NCBI GenBank assembly: GCA_937902315.1
Contig: CALGUG010000044.1
Location: 124,001-188,000, forward strand
DNA: 64,000 bases
Reading direction: 5' to 3'
Origin: an uncultured Chloroflexales bacterium
GTDB taxonomy: Bacteria; Chloroflexota; Chloroflexia; Chloroflexales; Chloroflexaceae
A program made the translations under genes and the position numbers. The first letter of the stretch is position 1. Every line of letters starts with the position of its first letter. The notes beneath the pieces were generated by a model. The model was given only the letters and a program-made list of their open reading frames with translations. It was not told where the DNA came from and searched no databases. Positions 15,620-24,341 of this stretch are shown here, piece after piece.

Positions 15620-18031
15620 CTATTTTTTGCGTCCGAATAGACCGCCCTTCTTCTTTTGTTGAGGTGTATCTTGCTCGAAGCTCTGACGCAGTTGGTTCAG
15701 ATCATCTTCCAAATTGGTTGGTGCGGCTGCGGCAGGCGAGCTGGGCGTGCTCGGGCGTGAGCTTTGCCGTTCGAGCTGGGCTAGCTCGTCCAGCGAGATG
15801 CGCTTGCCTTTCTGTGGTGCGCTGCTCGTAACCACTTCCGAACTGCCGATCAAGCTTGGTGGCGTCGCTACTTCGCTGCTGGCAGGCGCTTGAACCTCCT
15901 GCACCACGGGCTGCTCGGCCTCGACGGTTTGGCCTGTCTTGCCCTTGTCTTTCTTGCCCTTCTCCTTCTTGGGCTTTTCTTTCTTGGGTTTCTCGGGCTT
16001 TGCGGCCTCGCTCTTCTTGCCGCCAAACAGGCTAAAGCCTCTCTTCTTGGCAGGCTCGCTCGTTACCTCGCTAGCAAGCACTTCGCTCTGCGCTGTCTCC
16101 ACAGCTGCGACTGTGCTCGGCTCGGGGGCCTGAATCTCGGTGATGACGGGCGCTTCAACTGGCAGCGGTAGATCGGTGTATGGGCTTGGGCCGCGCACCG
16201 CGCCGAGTGCCTGCATCCAGTTCCAGATCAAGCCAAGTCGCTTCTGCACATCTTGCTCATTGAGCACCAAGCTGCCGCGCGCATCGATCACAACACCCAA
16301 AGCGCTGCCTTCGATCGCGCCCAGATCGGTGCTGATCTCGACGCCCGGCGCGTTCGAGCCGATCTGCACGCCCGGTGCGGGTCGTAGCACGAGCTGACCC
16401 TTTTGGCCCTGGTTGAGGCGCAAACGCCCGATCTCGCCATGGCGCAGGCTGATCTGCTGGCTCTTGCCCTGAACTGGAATAAGCTCGGCTTCCAGCGCTA
16501 CATCGCCGATTCGTCCTTCGCCCTGCACAAACACGCAGGTAGCGAGCGGTGTGTTGCGCAGCAGGTCGAGCTCGCAAAGGGTTACCGCAGCATCGCCGTT
16601 GAGCGGTGCGACTGCGCCGGTTGCCGCCAGCAGACCCAGCGTGTCGACATACATATCGAGCAACATACCTGCATGGGGGTTGTCTTGACCGTTGACTGCC
16701 TTGGGTTGGCGAATCGCGTGTGCGCTGCGCAGACCATCGAGCGCCGCAAGCAGCGCCATGCCCGGGTGGGGCGCGTGGGCGAAGACCGAACCGGTCAGCA
16801 GCACCATATCGTAAGCAAAATTTGGCCGCTCGTCTTGCAGCACTTCGATCGTATGGGCCACGATCTCGCGTGCGACTGCCAGCTCGATCCAAAGCTCTTC
16901 GCGGGTGGTCGGCAGCACTTGTGGGCGTAGCAGCTTATTCAACAAACGGTGAGTCAGATCTTGTTCGCTGATTGCAAAGGGCAACCAACGGGCGACCGAC
17001 TTCACGCCCCGCTGGCTGATCACACTTGAAAGACCATAGCCTAAGCCGAGGTTGCCGACTACGGCTGGGCTGTAGCGTCCAGCGCTGTAGACATAGGCGG
17101 CGCTATTGGTTGCGCCCACATCGAGCGTCAGAAGCTGTCGCCCGTACTGCTCGCTCAAAAAGCGTGTCATCAAGCCTTGGGCGGAACACACCGTATTGAG
17201 CGGCACATTGCTGGTACGCCGTAAGCTACCGAATCCGCTCTGTTTGGCGAGCACTTGCTCTTCATAGAGTGCGGTTAAGGCTCGGCGAGCTGGATCGAGG
17301 TTGTCTTGCGTAAAGCTCGGGCGCACATTATCGACCACAATCGGCTTCGAACGCCCTGTTAGTGCGGTCAGCACCTGTTCGCGTGCGGCACTGTTGCCAG
17401 CAAACAGCACGGGGCGAACGACGATATCGTGGCGTTGGTGACCAGTTGCATCGACGTTTGGGCGCGTCGCAGTCAACGCGATAATATGCGCTAGGCGCTT
17501 CAGAACGTCGCTTGCGCCGCCTTCCAGTCCGCCCGCCAAGATAAATGCATCTGGCTGGAGGCCCAATAAAGTCTGGACTTGTCGCTCGATCCACGAACGC
17601 TCGTTTTCGCTCACCTGCTGGCGGGGCGCGTCGTCGAGCGTAATAACCTGCAAAATCGATGTATAGGTAGAACGGCTGGCGTGGATAGCACTCCGCGCAG
17701 AGAGATCGCTCGCGATTGCAGTGATCACAAGTGAAAGCAGGTTGCTTGCGCTGGTGATCGCCACAAACTGATCAACACCATCACGCTCTTTATTTTGCGG
17801 GATGAGCAGCGTACCATCCTCTTTCAAAAGCCGACGACTCGTCAGTTCGCTGATCTGCTCGGCAGCTTCTAACACGGCGATCATCGCATCTTGATGTGGA
17901 AGCTCGACCGTGCTAAAGGCTTCGGCTTGGCTGATCAAACGGAACTCGCCATCGACTAGATCGATTAAGGTGACTCGGGTTGTGACGCTGCCGATCTCGG
18001 CGATCAGGACGGCTCCTGGCTGGTTTGGCAT
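15620..18031 (-). CDS. GlmL/MutL-like ASKHA-fold protein with Lys-rich tail
   Basis: An 803-residue protein. The first about 560 residues resemble the glutamate-mutase-associated MutL/GlmL family (ASKHA ATPase superfamily): AEIGSVTTRVTLIDL is the phosphate-1 loop and LLTLDVGATNSAAYVYSAG the second nucleotide element. In known systems GlmL helps a B12-dependent mutase, but no mutase subunit or B12 gene lies nearby. The C-terminal about 200 residues are low complexity, with a Lys/Glu/Pro-rich run near residues 670-700 and QQKKKGGLFGRKK at the end. It is the last gene of a five-gene minus-strand run with three membrane proteins and the LPxWL-repeat protein. That company suggests an envelope-associated ATPase role, which is inference. 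Confidence 0.75.
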   Translation of the reverse strand: MPNQPGAVLIAEIGSVTTRVTLIDLVDGEFRLISQAEAFSTVELPHQDAMIAVLEAAEQISELTSRRLLKEDGTLLIPQNKERDGVDQFVAITSASNLLSLVITAIASDLSARSAIHASRSTYTSILQVITLDDAPRQQVSENERSWIERQVQTLLGLQPDAFILAGGLEGGASDVLKRLAHIIALTATRPNVDATGHQRHDIVVRPVLFAGNSAAREQVLTALTGRSKPIVVDNVRPSFTQDNLDPARRALTALYEEQVLAKQSGFGSLRRTSNVPLNTVCSAQGLMTRFLSEQYGRQLLTLDVGATNSAAYVYSAGRYSPAVVGNLGLGYGLSSVISQRGVKSVARWLPFAISEQDLTHRLLNKLLRPQVLPTTREELWIELAVAREIVAHTIEVLQDERPNFAYDMVLLTGSVFAHAPHPGMALLAALDGLRSAHAIRQPKAVNGQDNPHAGMLLDMYVDTLGLLAATGAVAPLNGDAAVTLCELDLLRNTPLATCVFVQGEGRIGDVALEAELIPVQGKSQQISLRHGEIGRLRLNQGQKGQLVLRPAPGVQIGSNAPGVEISTDLGAIEGSALGVVIDARGSLVLNEQDVQKRLGLIWNWMQALGAVRGPSPYTDLPLPVEAPVITEIQAPEPSTVAAVETAQSEVLASEVTSEPAKKRGFSLFGGKKSEAAKPEKPKKEKPKKEKGKKDKGKTGQTVEAEQPVVQEVQAPASSEVATPPSLIGSSEVVTSSAPQKGKRISLDELAQLERQSSRPSTPSSPAAAAPTNLEDDLNQLRQSFEQDTPQQKKKGGLFGRKK

Positions 18032-18129
18032 AACGTGCCTGACCTCGGGTATTAACTAGCTCTCGTACAGCTGCGAATCATGAAGGCGGTGACAGATCCA
18101 AGCTGCTGGATCTGCCCCGCTTCAAACGA

Positions 18130-18768
18130 CTAGAAGAAACTTTGGGCCCACGCAACGATGAATTGGAGTCGTTCGTTGAGCGCATTGAGGTAGGTCAGAA
18201 GCGCTCCAGCGAAGAAGAAGCCGAAGGCGATAATGATCAGCCAACGTCCGATTTTACCTCCGCCGCTGACAACTCGACCCAATCCACTTTCACGCGGCAC
18301 CGTAAAGTAGAAATACATCAGGGTCAAAATCACCCCGATCGAAAGAACAACATTCCCGATCTGCTCGCTGATGCTTGAGCCTAGCGGTCGGGCGCTATCT
18401 ACCAACTGTGGGAAGAGCGTGCCGACGAGCGCGCCGCCTAGGGCGAGCGCCGCTCCTACGCCGAAGATCAAGCTGAGCGGAATATTCGCCAACCACGAGA
18501 CGTTTTGGCGGTTGGTTAAGCGCGGCAGCAAGAGCAAACCAAGCAGGAAGGGCACAAGTTGTAAGCTTGCTCCCGCCGGATTGCTGAAGTCCAGTTGGGC
18601 GATTGCTGGGCGCAAGACTTCAAAATAGATTACAACAAAGGCATAGCCTAGTGACACGCCTACAAAGACATATTGGGCGGCTCGGAAGAGCGGATTATCG
18701 CCAGCAATACGGCTCAGAACCAAGAGCGTGAGCACGACGGCGATGGAATTAACGATCACTGCTGTCAC
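18130..18768 (-). CDS. Multi-pass membrane protein of the LPxWL cluster
   Basis: About 212 residues with six or so hydrophobic segments, starting VIVNSIAVVLTLLVLSRI and ending in a single-helix tail LTYLNALNERLQFIVAWAQ. I choose the GTG at 18768 because it overlaps the stop codon of the upstream 1148-residue gene (GTGA) and is preceded by CGGAGAAAAGC; an earlier start at 18804 would add 12 non-hydrophobic residues. The overlap implies translational coupling with the repeat protein. No family was recognised. It may form a membrane complex with the other small membrane proteins of the cluster. Confidence 0.75.
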   Translation of the reverse strand: MTAVIVNSIAVVLTLLVLSRIAGDNPLFRAAQYVFVGVSLGYAFVVIYFEVLRPAIAQLDFSNPAGASLQLVPFLLGLLLLPRLTNRQNVSWLANIPLSLIFGVGAALALGGALVGTLFPQLVDSARPLGSSISEQIGNVVLSIGVILTLMYFYFTVPRESGLGRVVSGGGKIGRWLIIIAFGFFFAGALLTYLNALNERLQFIVAWAQSFF

Positions 18769-21700
18769 GCTTTTCTCCGTCGTTGTATCACAGCTGCTAT
18801 CCAATTGATGAGTGCGCCGAGCACGACTAGAGCAACAAAGCTCGCGATGCTGAACGATAACTGTCCGAGCGCAGTCGCAGCCTCGTCGCTCGATGCACTG
18901 CCGCGCTGTTGTTCATACTGCAGGGCCTGTTGGCGTCCCGCCAGATTGTACACATTCTCGGCGCGCATATAAGGCTGGACGATCGGTGCAGCTTCGCTTG
19001 GTGTGATAAAGACCATTGGCTGCCCGTTAGCTATGGCAGGGCGAATCTGCTCGAACCAGCTCTGCACATCTTGGGCTTCATCGGCTAATACAATGATCGC
19101 CGAGAAGTCGCTTAGGCTTTGCAGACGAGGCTCGTCGTCATCATCCATTCCGGCGACGACTACCGATTCCAACACATCTTCCCCTAATGGGCTAGAGATC
19201 AGAACTTCGCGCAGATTCTGGGCCATTTGACGCAGTGCCAACTCGCCGCCTGGGCGATAACCGAGCAATAGATAATCGATACCGCCTGGTTCGTAGCCGA
19301 ACTCGTTCAAGAGCCGATTGCGCTGATAAGAAGCTAGTAGGCTGCCTTGTAGATCGGTGCTCACAAACACGAACTTGACGCGATGTTCGGCCAGATGGTC
19401 CATCACCGCATGTTCAAGCGCTTCCATCTCGCCCATGCGTCGTGCATCCCACTCATAGCCCACTAACACCACATCGTTCTCGTTTAGGCCATCGAGTGCG
19501 CTGATCAGTTGATCGATCTTAGGAACCGCTACGCCGCCTTGGAACGAGTTTGTAATGTTTGGCACTGCAAGGCTCGCGATCAAGGCCAGCAAGAGCAATG
19601 CGTAACAGACCTTCTCAATAACTGAGTGTTTGAGCTTGGTTGGCTCGGGCTCAACGGCAACTTCCGGATTAGTGAAGGGCTGTGCCACCAGACGGTTGAG
19701 CAGAGCGATCGCTTCGACACGCTCGGGACGCACACTGTAAACTGGTCGTTTGAGTGCGCTGACCGCGCCCGTCTCTTCAACTCCGGGCGTCGCCTCAGGT
19801 TCGCCTTCCTCTTCTTGTTGCTGCGCTCGCAGACGCGCCAGCCAGTCGCTATAGGTTTCGCCAGCAGCCTGCTCAGTCTGATCGGTTTTGTTAGTCTCGT
19901 TCGAGCTGAGCCAGCTCGGCAAGTCTTCGCCTAAGCCCAAGAAGTCGCCAGATGCGCCGCTTGGCCCTTCGCTCCCTTGAACGATCTCGATCTGCTCTTC
20001 TTCGTCTTGGAGCCAAGGTGGCAGCGTGCTGTCGCTTTGTTGAGCGGGCGGCTCGATGCTGCGGCGTGCTTCCGGCTCGGCACCTTGCAACCAGGCTGGT
20101 AGGCCACTGCCTTGAGTAGCGCTCGATGGGCTTTCGTTCTGCAACCAGTCTGGCAGATCGCCCGAACTGCTGCGGAAACCGCTTGCATCGCTGGCACCGC
20201 CGCTGCTAGGCCGTAGCCAATCGGGCAGATCGGCATCGTGTGAGGCTGCACTTGAAGCTGGTTCTGTGCTATCGGGTGTGAGCCAACCTGGCAGATCGTC
20301 AGCTGCTGGAGCAGCGCTGCTTGGCGCGCTGGCGGCAGAGCTATCGGTCTTGAGCCAGTCAGGCAGATCATCGCCGGTTTGGGACGGGTCAGCCGAAGCG
20401 CTCGGCTGGCTGGCAGCGCTATCGGGTTTGAGCCAGTCAGGCAGATCATCGGCGGCTGGGGCAGCGCTGCTTGGTTGGCTTGCAGCCGGACCATCGGTCT
20501 TAAGCCAGTCGGGCAGATCATCGCCGGTTTGGGACGGGTCAGCCGAAGCGCTCGGCTGGCTGGCAGCGCTATCGGGTTTGAGCCAGTCAGGCAGATCATC
20601 GGCGGCTGGGGCAGCGCTGCTTGGTTGGCTTGCAGCCGGACCATCGGTCTTAAGCCAGTCGGGCAGATCATCGCCGGTTTGGGACGGGTCAGCCGAAGCG
20701 CTCGGCTGGCTGGCAGCGCTATCGGGTTTGAGCCAGTCAGGCAGATCATCGGCGGCTGGGGCAGCGCTGCTTGATTGGCTCGCAGCTGGACTATCGGGTT
20801 TGAGCCAGTCGGGCAGATCATCAGCTGTCGACGGTGCTTGACTACTCGCAGTTGCAGGCTCGTCTACGGAAAGATCTACATCGCGCAACCAAGGCGGCAA
20901 GTCATCCGCTGCGGGTGTCGATGGAGGAGATGTAACCTCTTTGCTGCCGACATTCGAATCGCGCAGCCAAGCGGGCAGATCTTCTTCACCTCGTACAGCA
21001 GAAGAACTGCTGGGGCTCACAGGCTCGCTCGGCTCGGAATCGCGTAGCCAAGCGGGCAACTCCTCACCACCTGTTGGTGCAGTCGAGCCACTTGGGATAC
21101 TATCTTCTGGAGCACTGTCTTGTAACCAAGCTGGTAGGTCGTCCGCTTGACCTCCACTTGATGCAGGTTCAGCTTGGCTACTGTTTTGCGCATCCATCAG
21201 CCACGATGGCAGGCTCGGTTCTTCTGCAGGTCCGGCCGGATAGGAAGGAGCAGAATCCGCGCTTTGACTCGTATCTTCGCTCTCCCATAGCTCTTCGTTG
21301 ACATCGAAGGCAGGAGGCGCAGCGGCATCGCGTAGCCAAGCCGGAATATCCCCTTCATCGCTCGGGGTTGGCGCTTCGTCTGTATCAGGCGCGAGCCAGC
21401 TCGGACCCTGCTTGTCGCTATCGAGCTCGAGATCTTGCGCAGCCGTATCAGCAGCTTGGGTGCTTTCCGCGACATCGAAGTTAAAGGTATCGTCGGAATC
21501 ATTCGTATCGGCGTTTTGCAGCCAAGCAGGAATACTTTCATCTTGCGATGGAGGTGTGGCAGCCGTTTGAGGTGGCTCTGCAGCGCCTATATCGAAATCA
21601 AAGCTTGTATCATCGACATCGGCGTTTTGCAGCCACGCAGGAATACTTTCATCGACACGTTCAGACTGCTCGCTTTGTGATATGGGCGGCTCAGCAGCTG

Positions 21701-22211
21701 CGCTCGGCTCACTCGCTGGGCTTGGTTCTTCTCCCAGACTGCGCAGCCAATCGGTCGCTCCTACTGGCATCTGAAAACCAGAAGAGCCCTGCTCTGGCTT
21801 GCTTGGAGAAGATTTGCTTGGAGCTTGGGGTGTCTCTGCCTCGGCTTCTTGCGAGATCGCTCGTAACCAGTCGGGCATATCGCTGGTCGACTCGTCTCGC
21901 GCTTCCGGAGTAGTTAGGCTGGCTTCTGATGGATCCGTCTGAAGATTCGCCAACCAGTTTGGTGTTGCTTCAGTTTGTGGCTCTGAAGCTCGATCGACTG
22001 GCTGATCTTCATAAGTATCGGATTCTTCCGTAGGTTGTAGCGCGCGCAGCCAATCGGGAAGCGCGCTTGCGTCCGAGGAGGCGGACACAGCAGATTCTAC
22101 AGGGTGAGATGTATCAGTAGACGGACGTGCTGGCAATGGCACGCCTCGTAGCCAGGGCGGCAATTGGCCACCTACGCCTGTCCCTGAGTTATGATGACGC
22201 TCATCTGCCAC
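18765..22211 (-). CDS. 1148-residue LPxWL-repeat protein with membrane-anchored C-terminal domain
   Basis: Residues 1 to about 830 are a disordered-looking Ser/Pro/Ala/Asp/Glu-rich region punctuated by about 28 copies of a short motif of the form [acid]-LP-x-WL (LPDWLKPDS, LPAWLRDS, IPAWLQNAD, LPPWLRD). Two transmembrane helices follow (about 865-885, YALLLLALIASLAVPNI, and about 1115-1140), bounding a globular domain of about 230 residues with alternating strands and helices (NDVVLVGYEWDARRMGEM, VKFVFVSTDLQGS, FSAIIVLADEAQDVQSW). Topology suggests motif repeats in the cytoplasm and the domain outside, but this is uncertain. The GTG start follows AGGGG. No catalytic motif or known family was recognised. 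Part of the repeat region is a recent 150-bp tandem duplication. Confidence 0.8.
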   Translation of the reverse strand: MADERHHNSGTGVGGQLPPWLRGVPLPARPSTDTSHPVESAVSASSDASALPDWLRALQPTEESDTYEDQPVDRASEPQTEATPNWLANLQTDPSEASLTTPEARDESTSDMPDWLRAISQEAEAETPQAPSKSSPSKPEQGSSGFQMPVGATDWLRSLGEEPSPASEPSAAAEPPISQSEQSERVDESIPAWLQNADVDDTSFDFDIGAAEPPQTAATPPSQDESIPAWLQNADTNDSDDTFNFDVAESTQAADTAAQDLELDSDKQGPSWLAPDTDEAPTPSDEGDIPAWLRDAAAPPAFDVNEELWESEDTSQSADSAPSYPAGPAEEPSLPSWLMDAQNSSQAEPASSGGQADDLPAWLQDSAPEDSIPSGSTAPTGGEELPAWLRDSEPSEPVSPSSSSAVRGEEDLPAWLRDSNVGSKEVTSPPSTPAADDLPPWLRDVDLSVDEPATASSQAPSTADDLPDWLKPDSPAASQSSSAAPAADDLPDWLKPDSAASQPSASADPSQTGDDLPDWLKTDGPAASQPSSAAPAADDLPDWLKPDSAASQPSASADPSQTGDDLPDWLKTDGPAASQPSSAAPAADDLPDWLKPDSAASQPSASADPSQTGDDLPDWLKTDSSAASAPSSAAPAADDLPGWLTPDSTEPASSAASHDADLPDWLRPSSGGASDASGFRSSSGDLPDWLQNESPSSATQGSGLPAWLQGAEPEARRSIEPPAQQSDSTLPPWLQDEEEQIEIVQGSEGPSGASGDFLGLGEDLPSWLSSNETNKTDQTEQAAGETYSDWLARLRAQQQEEEGEPEATPGVEETGAVSALKRPVYSVRPERVEAIALLNRLVAQPFTNPEVAVEPEPTKLKHSVIEKVCYALLLLALIASLAVPNITNSFQGGVAVPKIDQLISALDGLNENDVVLVGYEWDARRMGEMEALEHAVMDHLAEHRVKFVFVSTDLQGSLLASYQRNRLLNEFGYEPGGIDYLLLGYRPGGELALRQMAQNLREVLISSPLGEDVLESVVVAGMDDDDEPRLQSLSDFSAIIVLADEAQDVQSWFEQIRPAIANGQPMVFITPSEAAPIVQPYMRAENVYNLAGRQQALQYEQQRGSASSDEAATALGQLSFSIASFVALVVLGALINWIAAVIQRRRKA
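20371..20820 (-). repeat. 150-bp tandem repeat inside the LPxWL gene
   Basis: Units at 20371-20520 and 20521-20670 are identical over 150 bp. The unit at 20671-20820 matches over its first about 100 bp and diverges over the rest. The unit is 50 codons, so the frame is kept, and each encodes two LPDWLK motifs separated by Ser/Ala/Pro linkers. Confidence 0.95.
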
Positions 22212-22311
22212 AACAAACCCCTGGTTTGAACAAAAAGAATAAGTGCGTGTTTTCAGTAGACTCTATTATGCATAATCCGTCAACTCAGCTTTGGGCCCTT
22301 CTGTAACCCAT

Positions 22312-22965
22312 TTAGCGGTCGAGATACGGTTGATCGAGTCCTAACAACACGCGAACACTAGCGACGGTGGCTCCAATGGCTACGCCGATGATCAGTCCCC
22401 GAGCGCCCGCTAACGCGATATAGCTATTGATCCAGCTCACTGTGTCGCCAACAAAAGGTAAACCTGCAACGGGCGGCAGTTGAGTAACTAAGACTAAAAG
22501 GGCGATCACGACGATTGTGATCGCTTCAATATTGCGGCTTTGCAAGCCACGGAGAGCGGCGCTCAGACTCCAGAAGGCTAGAAGTGCAAGGAGACTGCTT
22601 GCAAGCGGTTCGTAGACAGCTTGGAAAAAGAGCCGAATGGGTTCATCGGAGAGGCTCGACGGAATGGGCGTCAGCCCGGGAACACCGACGATACCCACAA
22701 TAATAACGGCGAACATAGCGACTAATAGCACAAGGCTATAGCCCCAATCTTCATGTTTACGAACAACGCGCAAGATATGCGAGCCAGCCACACTTAAAAG
22801 GCCGACGACTAGTGCAAACGCAGTTACAAAAGCCGCCCAGTTCAACAACTGAAAGGCGACAAAATCAACAATTGGTACGGCGGCTGCAAAGTCGATCAGA
22901 ATAAAAAGCCCAGAAACACTGGCAATTAAAATAGCCAGTAATCTTTTTGGATCACGAATAAGCAT
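22312..22965 (-). CDS. Multi-pass membrane protein of the LPxWL cluster
   Basis: A 217-residue integral membrane protein with six predicted hydrophobic segments (about residues 9-28, 40-60, 77-97, 115-135, 148-165 and 182-205). The N-terminus MLIRDPKRLLAIL is basic, favouring a cytoplasmic start. It lies 6 bp after the DUF6754-like gene and 100 bp before the LPxWL-repeat gene, all on the minus strand. No family was recognised. Close packing with the upstream gene suggests a shared complex. Confidence 0.75.
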   Translation of the reverse strand: MLIRDPKRLLAILIASVSGLFILIDFAAAVPIVDFVAFQLLNWAAFVTAFALVVGLLSVAGSHILRVVRKHEDWGYSLVLLVAMFAVIIVGIVGVPGLTPIPSSLSDEPIRLFFQAVYEPLASSLLALLAFWSLSAALRGLQSRNIEAITIVVIALLVLVTQLPPVAGLPFVGDTVSWINSYIALAGARGLIIGVAIGATVASVRVLLGLDQPYLDR

Positions 22966-22971
22966 GGCGCA

Positions 22972-23760
22972 CTACATTCCTGTAAGTGGCGGCAGGTTAA
23001 GCGAAGGCTGTACTGCTGCGTAAATGAGGCCACCGAGGACGATAATGATCACCACTGTTCGTAACAGATCCTGCGTTAACAAGCGGGCCTGTGGAGAGGG
23101 TGAGTGTGCTAGATATGCTTCAGCAGCGAATAACTCTTCGCCAATCAGCGTAGCGTCGGCAGTCAATGAAAACAGCGGTAGGGCAGCTGAATTCGTTGTT
23201 GCAGCAACTTGGGGAACATTGCGTTGCACGCCATCTTCTGCCAGAAGCAGAGCTTCGTGCCCAAAGCTTCCGAACAGTTGACTCGCTTCCAAGCGCTGGC
23301 GACCATACATTGTCGTGACGCCGGTTGCATAGGCCATGCTATCGTGTTGAGCGAGGAGTTGAACGTGGGCTGCATCGTAATCTTGCATCTGACCTGCACG
23401 ACTATATGCTTGGCGCAAGGTGCCGCGCAAGGCAAGATGAGCAACGGGGTCGCCGCTGCTTGCCAAAATGGGCGCACCGTTGAGCGCAGCCTCCGATGCA
23501 ACACGCTCGGCTGCCAATAAGCCAGCGATCGTCTCGGCTGTCGTCGAACGATTTCCGATCGTCCCAGCGCCTGGTGAAAGATGAATCGCCCGGCCTGTCT
23601 CTGCCCCACGCCCTAACGAGTGACGTAAGAGATCGAGTGCTGTTAGCGGTCGAAGGTACGGGCGCTTACCGCGTAATATCGCACTGTGATGGATGAGAAC
23701 CGCAACCGTTACGACGAAGGCCACGAGGATGAGAAGGATGGTTTGGATGGGTAGTACCAT
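22972..23760 (-). CDS. DUF6754-like membrane protein
   Basis: A 262-residue protein with an N-terminal helix (LPIQTILLILVAFVVTVAVLI) and a C-terminal helix (TVVIIIVLGGLIYAAVQPS). Between them is a soluble domain of about 190 residues with small-residue-rich segments such as HLSPGAGTIGNRSTTAETIAGL and MAYATGVTTMYGRQR. I associate this pattern with a Chloroflexota family of unknown function (DUF6754), from memory and not verified. The ATG is preceded by GAGGTCGCT. It is probably the first membrane gene of the minus-strand cluster. No activity is proposed. Confidence 0.7.
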   Translation of the reverse strand: MVLPIQTILLILVAFVVTVAVLIHHSAILRGKRPYLRPLTALDLLRHSLGRGAETGRAIHLSPGAGTIGNRSTTAETIAGLLAAERVASEAALNGAPILASSGDPVAHLALRGTLRQAYSRAGQMQDYDAAHVQLLAQHDSMAYATGVTTMYGRQRLEASQLFGSFGHEALLLAEDGVQRNVPQVAATTNSAALPLFSLTADATLIGEELFAAEAYLAHSPSPQARLLTQDLLRTVVIIIVLGGLIYAAVQPSLNLPPLTGM

Positions 23761-23832
23761 AGCGACCTCGACAATGTTTTACAATGTGTCGCGCCTCTAC
23801 CGCGTAGAGTGTAACCCAAAAGAAAGGCTTTG

Positions 23833-24075
23833 TCAACAGTCATTACGCGCTAGAATGCGGCGTAATTCTTTCCAAGCGCCCTCTTGGCCAAGGACTGTTG
23901 CGTAACTTTTCAAACGACTTCCTGTCGTAAAGGGTGATACAAACAGAGCGAGTTGCGCGCTCACAACGTCGATAGGTGCAAAGATATCGAGCAGCAGTTG
24001 GGCTGGTTTTTGTAGGCCTGCCTGCTCGATCCGAGCGACAAGTTGCTCTAAGATAACGCGATCGTTTTCTTGCAT
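23833..24075 (-). CDS. Small conserved-looking protein upstream of the LPxWL cluster
   Basis: 80 residues from the ATG at 24075, preceded by GAGG; an upstream in-frame start would run into the repeat element at 24112. The sequence is regular and amphipathic (LEQLVARIEQAG, LLLDIFAPIDVVSAQLALFV, LGQEGAWKELRRIL) and looks like a folded helical protein, not a chance frame. Its ending, in which a Trp-containing helix follows a hydrophobic segment, suggests a small peripheral membrane protein. It lies 72 bp before the DUF6754-like gene on the same strand. Function unknown. Confidence 0.6.
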   Translation of the reverse strand: MQENDRVILEQLVARIEQAGLQKPAQLLLDIFAPIDVVSAQLALFVSPFTTGSRLKSYATVLGQEGAWKELRRILARNDC

Positions 24076-24111
24076 ACACCTCAACGAAGACTCGTTGAAC
24101 GAGTGCGACAA

Positions 24112-24287
24112 TCATACCAAATCCGTTTGCTCACTTCACTACTCTAGCGGCTTGGTCTCTTCCCCCAAAGAGGCTTGCTGGCGCGTCCGCCTACGGCTAT
24201 CAACTGCTCACCCGTAAGCAGAGTGTTGTAGTTGTGTGCCGAGAGACCGCCCTAAAACACAATGATTCGAGCGGATTTAGTATCAGT
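24112..24287 (-). mobile_element. MITE-like element, best-preserved copy (contains core copy 5)
   Basis: About 175 bp bounded by imperfect terminal inverted repeats: left TCATACCAAATCCGTTTGC, right GAGCGGATTTAGTATCAG. The core CGCGTCCGCCTACGGCTATC is at 24182-24203. It encodes nothing. It sits between dtd and the small gene at 23833, with no transposase nearby, as expected for an element moved in trans. Confidence 0.7.
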
Positions 24288-24341
24288 AGTTCAAACCCTT
24301 CGTTTAGTCTTACAAAAGTAAACGAAAGTGTTCTGTCTATA

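Noticed and set aside
15620..18031. GlmL-like protein considered as part of a glutamate mutase operon
   Set aside because: No mutase subunits, B12-binding protein or glutamate fermentation gene lies nearby.
20371..20820. Regular repeats considered as a CRISPR-like array
   Set aside because: The units are directly abutting, coding and without spacers.
19931..20841. Repetitive open frames overlapping the LPxWL repeat region in other frames
   Set aside because: They are produced by the 150-bp tandem repeats; the minus-strand frame keeps the WL motifs and a membrane domain.
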